Source: JANOGU01 sp964499865
Lineage (GTDB): Bacteria; Pseudomonadota; Alphaproteobacteria; Rhodobacterales; Rhodobacteraceae
Length of the DNA stretch: 12,101 bases
NCBI GenBank assembly: GCA_964499865.1
Contig: CAZCPY010000092.1
Location: 1-12,101, forward strand
Direction: 5' to 3'
Position 1 is the stretch's first letter; the number at the start of each line of letters is the position of its first letter. A model generated the notes under the pieces. It had not been told where the DNA came from, ran no database searches, and saw only the letters and a program-made list of their open reading frames with translations. The position numbers and the translations under genes were made by a program. Of this stretch, positions 1 through 6,429 are shown piece after piece.

Positions 1-18
1 GGGGGGGGGGGGGGGGGG
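1..18. repeat. G18 homopolymer at window edge
   Basis: Eighteen consecutive G residues open the window and are followed by AGGGAAGCGCC. The tract lies 55 bases beyond the hss stop codon, so it is not coding in any gene I can support. It may be a genuine homopolymer, or a point where an assembly ended. The rest of the non-coding stretch up to position 73 holds only a weak 5-bp hairpin (35-39 with 47-51) and no convincing terminator for hss. Confidence 0.85.
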
Positions 19-73
19 AGGGAAGCGCCGGTTGCGGACAGGTTCCGTCCGGCCCGATCCCGCGACCGGGCGG

Positions 74-1501
74 TCAGTCCGCCAGCACGTTGGAAAACTG
101 CCAGGGGTCGTCGGGATCGGCGGGCGGGGCGAAGCGCATGAGGTCGCCCGACAGCGGCGTCCAGTCGGTGTAATGCGCCTCGATCCGGCCCAGATAGGGG
201 CGCTGGATGTCCAGGCAGCGCGCATGGTCCATGGCATCGGCCTCGACCACGCCCTCGCCCGGGTTCTCCAGCGCCCAGACCATCGCCGCCAGCACCGCCG
301 AGGCGACCTGCAGCCCGGTCGCGTTCTGCCGCGGCGCCCGCGCGCGGGCCTCGTCGATGGACAGGCGCGAGCCGTACCACAGCGCCCCCTTCGCATGGCC
401 GTAAAGCAGCACGCCCAGCGCATCCTCGCCCGCGACGATCTCGTCCGCGGTCAGGATGTGGTGCGCGACCGGCATGCGGCCCGCGCCGAAGGTCTCGTGC
501 AGCGACAGGATGGTGTCGTTGCTGGGGTGGTAGGCATAGTGGCAGGTCGGGCGGTAGGCGGGCTGCGCCGGATCGCCGACGGTGTAGTAGTCGGCGATCG
601 ACAGCGCCTCGTTGTGGGTGATCAGCAAGCCCATCTGCGCCCCCACGCCCGGCGCCCAGCTGCGCACGCGGGTATCCGCGCCGGGGCGGTTCAGCCAGAT
701 GCCGCAGCGGCTGCCGCGGTCGTGCGTCTGCCCGCCCGGCGGCAGGCGGCGCTCGTGCGTGCCCCAGCCGAGCTCGGCCGGCTGGAAGCCCTCGGACAGG
801 ATGCCCTCGACCGACCAGGTATTGACGAAGACCCCCGCAGGCTTGGGCCGGGCGGGAGCTTGCGTGTCGCGTTCGGCGATGTGGATGCCCTTCACGCCCA
901 GGTCGCGCATCAGCGCGGCCCATCCGGCGCGCGTCACGGGTGCGGCCGGGCGACCCAGGTCGTCGGCCAGCATCCGCAATGCCTGCTTGACGAACCAGGA
1001 CACCATGCCCGGATTGGCCCCGCAGCAGGACACCGCCGTCGTCCCCCGCCCCAGCCGCCGCGCCAGCGCCAGCATCTCCTCGCGCAGGGCATAGTTGGTG
1101 CGTTCGGCATGCGGGCGGGTGGTGTCGTAGTAGACGCCGGGCCAGGGCTCGACCACCGTGTCGACATACAGCGCCCCCAGCGCCGACGCGGCCTCGATCA
1201 TGTCGACCGACCCCACGTCGACCGACAGGTTGACCACCATCCCCCCCGGCGCGGGCAAGAGGTCAGCCAGCACGCCGCGGAAGTTCTCGCGCGTCAGCGC
1301 CACCGCGAGATGGCGAAGCCCCAGCGACGCCAGTTCCTGCGCCACCTCGGCCCGCGGCTCGATCACCGTCACGCGCGCGGGGTCGAGCGCGACGTGCCGC
1401 GCGATCAGCGGCCAGACGCCGCGGCCGATCGAGCCGTAGCCGACCATCACCAGCGGCCCGTCCAGGCGGGCCAGGGTTTCGCCGGAAAGCTTCGGGGTCA
1501 T
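74..1501 (-). CDS. hss: homospermidine synthase
   Basis: This 475-residue cytosolic protein matches homospermidine synthase, which makes sym-homospermidine from two putrescines, or from spermidine plus putrescine, using NAD+ as a transient electron acceptor. The N-terminus has a Rossmann nucleotide-binding loop, GYGSIGRG, at residues 21-28. Family blocks follow: NLSVDVGS (91-98), VVEPWPGVYYD (116-126), CCGANPG (159-165), NTWSVEG (227-233) with SEG (236-238), and THNEALS (295-301). Glu210, Trp229, Glu237 and His296 correspond, by my recollection, to active-site residues of the Blastochloris viridis enzyme. The length is close to the roughly 477 residues of that enzyme. The ATG at 1501 is preceded by GGGAGGA about 8 nt upstream, which supports the start. 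It lies 109 bp downstream of rpsD on the same strand, after a hairpin. No clear promoter of its own is visible, so read-through from rpsD is possible. Confidence 0.95.
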   Translation of the reverse strand: MTPKLSGETLARLDGPLVMVGYGSIGRGVWPLIARHVALDPARVTVIEPRAEVAQELASLGLRHLAVALTRENFRGVLADLLPAPGGMVVNLSVDVGSVDMIEAASALGALYVDTVVEPWPGVYYDTTRPHAERTNYALREEMLALARRLGRGTTAVSCCGANPGMVSWFVKQALRMLADDLGRPAAPVTRAGWAALMRDLGVKGIHIAERDTQAPARPKPAGVFVNTWSVEGILSEGFQPAELGWGTHERRLPPGGQTHDRGSRCGIWLNRPGADTRVRSWAPGVGAQMGLLITHNEALSIADYYTVGDPAQPAYRPTCHYAYHPSNDTILSLHETFGAGRMPVAHHILTADEIVAGEDALGVLLYGHAKGALWYGSRLSIDEARARAPRQNATGLQVASAVLAAMVWALENPGEGVVEADAMDHARCLDIQRPYLGRIEAHYTDWTPLSGDLMRFAPPADPDDPWQFSNVLAD

Positions 1502-1550
1502 CGTCGGGGTCCTCCCTGGGCAGCGGAAGGGCGCGGGACAAGGGCGCCGG

Positions 1551-1587
1551 AAACGTGACGGGGGCCGCGCCTTCCGGCGCGGCCCCC
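1551..1587 (-). terminator. hairpin terminator after rpsD
   Basis: There is a perfect 12-bp GC stem (1560-1571 with 1576-1587) around a TTCC/GGAA tetraloop, 23 nt beyond the rpsD stop codon. On the minus strand it is followed by GTCACGTTT, so the U-tract is interrupted. The stem is strong enough for an intrinsic terminator, but with this poor tract it may be leaky or act mainly to stabilise the 3' end of the mRNA. Confidence 0.55.
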
Positions 1588-1610
1588 ATGTGCAAGGAAC
1601 GCCGGACGGG

Positions 1611-2231
1611 TCAGTTCTTGGCGTAGTATTCCACGACCAGGTTCGGTTCCATCTTCACCGGGTAGGGCACGTCCGACAGAGCGGGCTGGCGCACCAGCTT
1701 GGCCGTCAGCTTCGCGCCGTCAACCTCCAGGTAATCCGGCACGTCCCGCTCGGTCAGCGACTGCGCTTCCAGGATCGCGGCCATCTGCTTGGACTTCTGG
1801 CGCACCTCGACGACATCGCCCTCCTTCAGACGATAGGAGGCGATGTTGACGCGGCGGCCGTTCACCGTGACATGGCCGTGGTTCACGAACTGGCGGGCGG
1901 CAAAGACGGTCGCCACGAACTTGGCGCGGTAGACCACCGCATCCAGCCGGCGCTCCAGCAGGCCGATCAGGTTCTCGCCGGTGTCGCCGGTAACGCGGGC
2001 GGCCTCGGCGTAGATCTTCTTGAACTGCTTCTCGGTCAGGTCGCCGTAGTAGCCCTTGAGCTTCTGCTTGGCGCGCAGCTGGGTGCCGAAGTCCGACATC
2101 TTGTTCTTGCGGCGCTGGCCGTGCTGGCCGGGGCCGTATTCGCGCTTGTTCAGCGGCGATTTCGGCCGACCCCAGATGTTTTCGCCCATCCGGCGGTCGA
2201 TCTTGTACTTGGCAGAGGTGCGCTTGGTCAC
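1611..2231 (-). CDS. rpsD: 30S ribosomal protein S4
   Basis: This 206-residue protein is ribosomal protein S4, a primary 16S rRNA-binding protein needed for early 30S assembly and for decoding fidelity. The N-terminal part contains the signature stretch IWGRPKSPLNKREYGPGQHG (19-38). The S4 RNA-binding fold covers roughly residues 93-155, including FVNHGHVTVNGRRVNI (115-130). The N-terminus has no zinc-binding cysteines, so this is the zinc-free form of S4. The start is GTG at 2231, read as Met. It is fixed by AAGGAG seven nt upstream and by the usual family N-terminus, (V/M)TKRTSAKYK. The gene stands alone rather than in an alpha operon, as is usual in alphaproteobacteria. It has its own TTGACA-type promoter and a leader of about 140 nt. 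Confidence 0.98.
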   Translation of the reverse strand: MTKRTSAKYKIDRRMGENIWGRPKSPLNKREYGPGQHGQRRKNKMSDFGTQLRAKQKLKGYYGDLTEKQFKKIYAEAARVTGDTGENLIGLLERRLDAVVYRAKFVATVFAARQFVNHGHVTVNGRRVNIASYRLKEGDVVEVRQKSKQMAAILEAQSLTERDVPDYLEVDGAKLTAKLVRQPALSDVPYPVKMEPNLVVEYYAKN

Positions 2232-2238
2232 CGCTGAT

Positions 2239-2244
2239 CTCCTT
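2239..2244 (-). promoter_or_regulatory. Shine-Dalgarno site of rpsD
   Basis: AAGGAG on the minus strand lies 7 nt before the GTG at 2231. It is the strongest Shine-Dalgarno sequence in this part of the window and justifies the GTG start of S4. Confidence 0.8.
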
Positions 2245-2378
2245 CGTTGGCCCCGCGGGGGCGGATGTGAAGGGCGTTGTCCTCTTCCCCCGAAAGGGAC
2301 GACAGGCTTCCGCTTGCGCGGTCCGCCAACACCAGAACGGACGCGGGACAGCCCAAGGCCCCCCCGGTCAGGGGGCGG

Positions 2379-2407
2379 CGCTTAGACGGCTGCGGCGGGG
2401 TTGTCAA
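2379..2407 (-). promoter_or_regulatory. probable sigma-70 promoter of rpsD
   Basis: On the minus strand a perfect TTGACA (2402-2407) is followed by TCTAAG at 2381-2386 with 15-nt spacing. With 17-nt spacing the hexamer would be TAAGCG at 2379-2384. The element sits 34 bp beyond the Hint-gene stop, in an otherwise non-coding stretch (2232-2441), and faces rpsD. Transcription would start near position 2372 and give a GC-rich leader of about 140 nt before the GTG. The -35 match is exact. The -10 assignment is uncertain. Confidence 0.55.
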
Positions 2408-2441
2408 TCACCGCGGCGCATCGCGCCACGGCGCGGCCGCC

Positions 2442-3497
2442 TCAGGCGGCGAGGTCGTGGCGCAGGATGGCGGCCTCGGCGCCGGTCAGGTTGCGCCGGG
2501 CAGGGGCGCCGTAGGCGTCACCGTTGCGGTCCACGTCCGGCACCAGGTCCAGCAGCGCGGCCCGCGCGCGGGGGTCGAGGCTGTCCAGCGCCGCCATGCC
2601 GGGGTGAAAGCTTTCCGTCTCCAGCCCGTTGGCCCAGACGATCTGGTGCCGCTCGAACAGGATGTGGACGTAGGTCACCTCGCGCAGCAGGTGGTCGACG
2701 GTCACGCCCTGCCCGTTCACCAGATCCTCGGCCGCCACCAGCACTTCGGGCGCGTTGAACAGTGCCCGCGCGGCGGCGCCCTGCACCAGCATGCGGTGGC
2801 GGGGCGACACCAGCAGGTCGCGGTCGGGCCGCCCGATGCCGAGCGCGCCGAGACGGAAGCGGATCGGGCGCAGGTCCGGCATCGCATAAAGCCGCGCGCC
2901 GGTCATCCGGCGGCTGGCGGTCCACAGCACGGGCTGCGGCCCGGCATCGCGCGTCAGCACCCGGTCGCCGGGGCGCAGCGCCTCGATCGGCACCTCGCCG
3001 CCCTCGCAGCGCAGCCGCGTGCCGGGGGTGAAGCAGATCACCGCGCCGGGCTGGCTGCGCGGCGGTTCGGCCAGGCCGCGCGCCACGCGCACGACCCAGA
3101 GGTCGGTGTCGGCGGGCGGCGCCTCGCCCGCGAAGATCAGCAGCCGCGCGCCGGTGTCGGCGACGGCGATCAGCGTGATGTCCCAGACCGCGCGCCCGTC
3201 GGTCACGGCAAAGCCGTCCTCGGGCCGCTCGGCCACGCCTTCCGGCGCCGGCGCCGCCGCGCCGACCGCAGCCCCGATCAGGCGGCGCACCGCGCGCGCC
3301 GCCCTTGCCCTCAGTTCCGCCTGCCCCTCGGCCCCGTCCAGCGTGAGGATGCCCTGCGCCCCGTCCACCCGCACGGAAGCCCCCGCCCAGCGCCACGAGG
3401 CGCCGATGCGAAGACAGTCCACGGGCGCGGCCTTCAGGCCATCCACCTCTGTCTGAGACCAGGAAATGACGAACGTGCCCCGAAAGACCGCTCCCAT
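2442..3497 (-). CDS. Hint-domain protein (Hint_2 type), function unknown
   Basis: This 351-residue protein carries a Hint (hedgehog/intein) domain of the type common in Rhodobacteraceae (Hint_2). The N-terminal half (1-150) is a poorly characterised beta-rich region starting MGAVFRGTFVISW. The Hint domain starts at Cys155 in VICFTPGTRLRC, followed by EVPIEALRPGDRVLTRD (168-184), SPRHRMLV (231-238) and a C-terminal block HQIVWANGLETESFHPG (284-300). No signal peptide or membrane segment is visible. The usual terminal His-Asn of a splicing intein is not evident, so complete protein splicing is unlikely. Cleavage at Cys155 remains possible. The reading frame is open upstream to 3608, but the extra residues fall in the AT-richer promoter region and look non-coding, so I place the start at ATG 3497. 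The substrate and cellular role are unknown. Confidence 0.85.
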   Translation of the reverse strand: MGAVFRGTFVISWSQTEVDGLKAAPVDCLRIGASWRWAGASVRVDGAQGILTLDGAEGQAELRARAARAVRRLIGAAVGAAAPAPEGVAERPEDGFAVTDGRAVWDITLIAVADTGARLLIFAGEAPPADTDLWVVRVARGLAEPPRSQPGAVICFTPGTRLRCEGGEVPIEALRPGDRVLTRDAGPQPVLWTASRRMTGARLYAMPDLRPIRFRLGALGIGRPDRDLLVSPRHRMLVQGAAARALFNAPEVLVAAEDLVNGQGVTVDHLLREVTYVHILFERHQIVWANGLETESFHPGMAALDSLDPRARAALLDLVPDVDRNGDAYGAPARRNLTGAEAAILRHDLAA

Positions 3498-3523
3498 CGC
3501 CTGCCTTGCCTGCTCGTTTTTGT

Positions 3524-3575
3524 TTTGTGGCCAAAGGTTAACAGGGTGATTCTCACACGGCCACAAAGGTGATTC
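3524..3575. promoter_or_regulatory. candidate control region of the Hint gene: inverted repeat, two GANTC sites, GTTAAC core
   Basis: This stretch has several superposed signals within the divergent intergenic region. A 9-bp inverted repeat, TTTGTGGCC (3524-3532) and GGCCACAAA (3559-3567), spans 44 bp. GGTGATTC occurs twice in the same orientation (3545-3552 and 3568-3575), 23 bp apart, and each copy contains GATTC. GATTC fits GANTC, the site of the alphaproteobacterial CcrM methyltransferase. The palindrome GTTAAC (3537-3542), reading GTTAACC on the minus strand, resembles a CtrA half-site. The location is 27-78 bp upstream of the Hint start and well upstream of the rimO promoter candidate, so regulation of the Hint gene is most likely. 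Factor identity is inference. Confidence 0.45.
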
Positions 3576-3627
3576 GCAATCCCCGGACCTGTGCCTGCCG
3601 TGCAACAATGCCGTGGCCTCCGCGGCG

Positions 3628-3657
3628 CTTTCCCCGCGGGCGGGCCCGCGCTATAGG
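3628..3657 (+). promoter_or_regulatory. candidate promoter of rimO (leaderless type)
   Basis: CTTTCCCC (3628-3635), 12 nt, then GCGCTAT (3648-3654) leads into TATAGG at 3652-3657. Taking TTTCCC as the -35 hexamer gives a 17-nt spacer. The first base of TATAGG is 13 nt before the rimO ATG, so transcription would begin at or next to the start codon. There is no good Shine-Dalgarno sequence in front of the ATG. The same module with identical spacings stands before mnmH. Confidence 0.5.
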
Positions 3658-3664
3658 CGGGGCC

Positions 3665-5023
3665 ATGTCGCAGAACCCGCCCGACCTTCGCCCCGACCTC
3701 GCCCGCTCGCTGATCCCCGAAGCGGGAAGGCCCGGCCAGCCGCGCATCGGCATGGTGTCGCTGGGTTGCCCCAAGGCGCTGGTGGACAGCGAGCGCATCC
3801 TCACCCGCCTGCGCGCAGAGGGCTATGCGATCAGCCCCGACTACCGGGGCGCCGAGGCGGTGATCGTCAACACCTGCGGCTTCCTCGACAGCGCCAAGGC
3901 CGAAAGCCTGGAGGCGATCGGCGAGGCGCTGCAGGAAAACGGCCGGGTGATCGTGACCGGCTGCCTGGGCGCGACGCCCGAGTTCATCACCGGCGCGCAC
4001 CCCAGGGTGCTGGCGGTGACCGGTCCGCAGGCCTACGAGGACGTGCTGACCGCCGTCCACCGCGCCGTGCCGCCGGCGCCCGATCCGTTCATCGACCTGA
4101 TCCCGCCGCAGGGGGTGAAGCTGACGCCCCGGCACTACAGCTATCTCAAGATCTCCGAAGGCTGCGACCACGCCTGCCGCTTCTGCATCATTCCAGACAT
4201 GCGCGGCCGCCTGGTCTCGCGCCCTGCGAAAGCCGTGCTGCGCGAGGCGGAAAAGCTGGTGGCGGCCGGGGTGCGCGAGCTTCTGGTGATCAGCCAGGAC
4301 ACTTCGGCCTATGGCACCGACTGGAAGGGGCGGGACGACAAGTTCCCGATCACGTCGCTGGCGCGCGACCTGGGGTCGCTCGGCGCCTGGGTGCGGCTGC
4401 ACTACGTCTATCCCTATCCCCACGTCGCCGACCTGATCCCGCTGATGGCCGAAGGGTCGGTGCTGCCCTACCTCGACATTCCCTTCCAGCACGCCCACCC
4501 CGACACCCTGCGCCGCATGGCCCGCCCCGCCGCCGCCGAACGCACGCTGGACCGCATCCGCCAGTGGCGCGGCATCTGCCCCGACCTGACGCTGCGCTCG
4601 ACCTTCATCGTCGGCTACCCCGGCGAGACCGAGGCCGAGTTCCAGACGCTCCTCGACTGGCTGGACGAGGCGCAGCTGGATCGCGTCGGCGCCTTCCGCT
4701 ACGAGAACGTGGCCGGCGCGCGGTCCAGCGCCCTGCCCGACCATGTGCCGGAGGACGTCAAGGAAGACCGCTACGCCCGCTTCATGGAAAAGGCGCAAGC
4801 GATCTCCGAGGCGAAGCTCGCGGCAAAGGTCGGCAAGCGGCTGGAGGTGATCGTCGACGCCATCGACGAAGACGGCGCCACCTGCCGCACGCAGGCGGAT
4901 GCGCCCGAGATCGACGGAAACCTCTTCATCGACGAGGGCTTCGACAGCCTGTCCCCCGGCGACATCGTGACGGTGGAGGTCGACGAGGCGGGGGACTACG
5001 ACCTGTGGGGGCGGCCGGTGTGA
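3665..5023 (+). CDS. rimO: ribosomal protein S12 methylthiotransferase
   Basis: This 452-residue radical-SAM enzyme is RimO, which adds a methylthio group to the beta-carbon of a conserved aspartate of ribosomal protein S12 (Asp88 in E. coli). The N-terminal UPF0004 domain has the three auxiliary-cluster cysteines, Cys35 (SLGCPKALVDSE), Cys71 (NTCGFLDSAK) and Cys100 (VTGCLG). The radical-SAM motif CDHACRFC gives Cys167, Cys171 and Cys174 for the second [4Fe-4S] cluster. DTSAYG lies in the central barrel, and a TRAM RNA/protein-binding domain occupies roughly the last 70 residues. These features separate it from the tRNA enzyme MiaB. The frame is open to 3569, but conserved family sequence begins only after ATG 3665, and the upstream codons overlap the promoter candidate. 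It is divergent from the Hint gene and upstream of a small unknown gene and mnmH. Confidence 0.96.
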   Translation: MSQNPPDLRPDLARSLIPEAGRPGQPRIGMVSLGCPKALVDSERILTRLRAEGYAISPDYRGAEAVIVNTCGFLDSAKAESLEAIGEALQENGRVIVTGCLGATPEFITGAHPRVLAVTGPQAYEDVLTAVHRAVPPAPDPFIDLIPPQGVKLTPRHYSYLKISEGCDHACRFCIIPDMRGRLVSRPAKAVLREAEKLVAAGVRELLVISQDTSAYGTDWKGRDDKFPITSLARDLGSLGAWVRLHYVYPYPHVADLIPLMAEGSVLPYLDIPFQHAHPDTLRRMARPAAAERTLDRIRQWRGICPDLTLRSTFIVGYPGETEAEFQTLLDWLDEAQLDRVGAFRYENVAGARSSALPDHVPEDVKEDRYARFMEKAQAISEAKLAAKVGKRLEVIVDAIDEDGATCRTQADAPEIDGNLFIDEGFDSLSPGDIVTVEVDEAGDYDLWGRPV

Positions 5024-5062
5024 GCCCGTTGCGCGCAGGGCGGGCCCACCGTCCCCGCCCGC

Positions 5063-5093
5063 CTTGCCCCCCCGCCCCGGTCCGCGCTAGCCT
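5063..5093 (+). promoter_or_regulatory. candidate promoter of the 68-residue ORF
   Basis: CTTGCCCC (5063-5070), 13 nt, then GCGCTAG (5084-5090) resembles the modules before rimO and mnmH, with one substitution in each half and one extra spacer base. It would place the transcript start near 5101, leaving about 31 nt of leader. That leader contains GGGAGG (5120-5125), six nt before the ATG at 5132. It is the weakest of the three similar elements. Confidence 0.35.
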
Positions 5094-5131
5094 TGCGGTC
5101 CTTTCCACCCCCAAGAAGCGGGAGGCCGCCG

Positions 5132-5338
5132 ATGTTCCTCTTCACCGTGCATGACGCTGCCGGCAACAAGCACCACGTCAACGGCAACAACGTCGCCTGG
5201 TTCGCCCGCGACCTGCCCGGCAAGGGCACCGCCATCGCGATGACGGTGCCCGGCGTCGGCGGGGGCTGCGTCATGCTCAAGGTGGTCGAGGCGCCGGACG
5301 AGATCGCGACCCTGATCGCGGCCAAGCTGCGCAAGTAG
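5132..5338 (+). CDS. small conserved-looking protein, function unknown
   Basis: I do not recognise this 68-residue protein. It starts MFLFTVHDAAGNKHHVNGNN and is mostly short beta-like segments, with a Gly-rich turn (GVGGG, 45-49), a single Cys50, and a final helix-like EIATLIAAKLRK. Strand, turn, strand, then an amphipathic C-terminal helix recalls small beta-barrel proteins such as FlbD, but this is only a shape resemblance. No signal peptide, membrane segment or metal motif is visible. The ATG at 5132 is preceded by GGGAGG with a 6-nt spacer, better than the upstream in-frame TTG at 5093. It lies 108 nt after rimO and 41 nt before mnmH on the same strand. Good Shine-Dalgarno spacing and a full-length frame between two genes argue that it is real. 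Confidence 0.75.
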   Translation: MFLFTVHDAAGNKHHVNGNNVAWFARDLPGKGTAIAMTVPGVGGGCVMLKVVEAPDEIATLIAAKLRK

Positions 5339-5342
5339 GCGC

Positions 5343-5372
5343 CTTTCCCCCCGCCGGGGGCTGCGCTATGCG
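5343..5372 (+). promoter_or_regulatory. candidate promoter of mnmH (leaderless type)
   Basis: CTTTCCCC (5343-5350), 12 nt, then GCGCTAT (5363-5369) repeats the rimO element exactly in sequence and spacing. The presumed -10 (TATGCG, 5367-5372) begins 13 nt before the ATG at 5380, the same distance as in rimO. An mRNA starting near 5380 would be leaderless or nearly so. The element overlaps the alternative ATG at 5368, which argues against that start. Confidence 0.5.
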
Positions 5373-5379
5373 GGGGCGC

Positions 5380-6429
5380 ATGGCGCTGACCCTGACCTCT
5401 GTCCTGTCGCCGCTCGAGGCGGGCTTCGACGACATCATCGACGTGCGCGCGCCCGCCGAGTTCGCCGACGACCACCTGCCCGGCGCGATCAGCCTGCCGG
5501 TGCTGGACGACGCCGAACGCGCCCGCGTGGGCACCGTCTACAAGCAGGTCAGCCCCTTCACCGCGCGCAAGCTGGGCGCGGCGCTGGTCGCCCGCAACGC
5601 CGCAGCACATCTGCAAGGCGCGCTCGCCGACCGCCCCGGCGGCTGGCGGCCGCTGGTCTACTGCTGGCGCGGCGGGCAGAGGTCGGGATCCTTCGCCACC
5701 ATCCTGCGCGAGATCGGCTGGCGGGTCGAGACGGTGGCGGGCGGCTACAAGGCCTGGCGCGGGCTGGTGGTGCGGGCGCTGTATGACGCAGCCTTTCCCG
5801 CCCGCGTGATCCTACTGGACGGCGACACCGGCACCGCCAAGACCGACCTGCTGGCGCGGCTTGCGGCGCGCGGCGTGCAGGTGCTGGACCTCGAGGGGCT
5901 GGCGCGGCACCGCGGCTCGCTGTTCGGGGCGATGGCCGGGGGCCAGCCGTCGCAGCGCGGCTTCGAGGGCGCGCTGGCGGTGGCGCTGGCGCGGCTCGAC
6001 CCCGCGCGGCCGGTGGTGGTCGAGGCCGAAAGCGCCCTGGTCGGCGACCTGCGCCTGCCGCCGCGGCTGTGGCAGGCGATGCAGGGCGCGCCGCGCATCG
6101 CGGTGGCGGCGCCGCGGGCGGCGCGGGTGGACTACCTGCTGCGCGCCTATGCCGACCTGACCGCCGACCGGGCGCGTCTGGGTGCGGTGGTTGCCAGCCT
6201 GCGGCACCTTTACGCCCGCGAGACCATCGCCGCCTGGACCGCGCTGGCCGAGACCGGCGCCGACGGCGCGCTGGCCGAGGCGCTGATGGAGACCCACTAC
6301 GACCCGCGCTACGCCCGCCACCGTGCAAGGTCGGCGCCACCGGTCAAGACGCTGGACGCCACGGCACTGGACGAGGCTGCGCTGGACGATCTTGCCGACC
6401 GGCTGGCACAGACCGTGGCGCGGCTCTGA
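5380..6429 (+). CDS. mnmH: tRNA 2-selenouridine synthase (rhodanese/P-loop)
   Basis: This 349-residue protein is MnmH (SelU), which converts the 2-thiouridine at wobble position 34 of Lys, Glu and Gln tRNAs to 2-selenouridine through a geranylated intermediate, using selenophosphate from SelD. The N-terminal rhodanese domain has IIDVRAPAEF (19-28) and the catalytic-loop cysteine Cys95 in YCWRGGQRS. A family-typical GGYKAWR (121-127) follows. The C-terminal half has a P-loop, GDTGTAKT (148-155), then LDLEGLARHRGSLFG (169-183) and YDPRY near the C-terminus. The P-loop has Ala before Lys where E. coli has Gly; I think this is usual in alphaproteobacterial members. ATG 5368 is an alternative start four codons upstream, but it overlaps the promoter module. 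The stop codon abuts the selD stop on the opposite strand. Confidence 0.95.
   Translation: MALTLTSVLSPLEAGFDDIIDVRAPAEFADDHLPGAISLPVLDDAERARVGTVYKQVSPFTARKLGAALVARNAAAHLQGALADRPGGWRPLVYCWRGGQRSGSFATILREIGWRVETVAGGYKAWRGLVVRALYDAAFPARVILLDGDTGTAKTDLLARLAARGVQVLDLEGLARHRGSLFGAMAGGQPSQRGFEGALAVALARLDPARPVVVEAESALVGDLRLPPRLWQAMQGAPRIAVAAPRAARVDYLLRAYADLTADRARLGAVVASLRHLYARETIAAWTALAETGADGALAEALMETHYDPRYARHRARSAPPVKTLDATALDEAALDDLADRLAQTVARL

Noticed and set aside
32..1558. 508-codon open frame antisense to hss
   Set aside because: It has Arg/Gly/His-rich composition and no motif, and covers a gene with intact family signatures on the other strand.
2277..3572. 431-codon open frame antisense to the Hint gene
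   Set aside because: Low-information, Arg/Gln/Gly-rich translation; the opposite strand holds a recognisable Hint domain.
3434..4798. 454-codon open frame antisense to rimO, overlapping the 5' end of the Hint gene and the intergenic region
   Set aside because: It runs through the divergent promoter region and the rimO radical-SAM core. No conserved motif is seen.
5038..5060. Hairpin after rimO (GGGCGGG with CCCGCCC, 9-nt loop) as a terminator
   Set aside because: There is no T-tract downstream, and the downstream bases overlap the promoter-like element of the next gene. A 7-bp G/C stem is expected by chance here.
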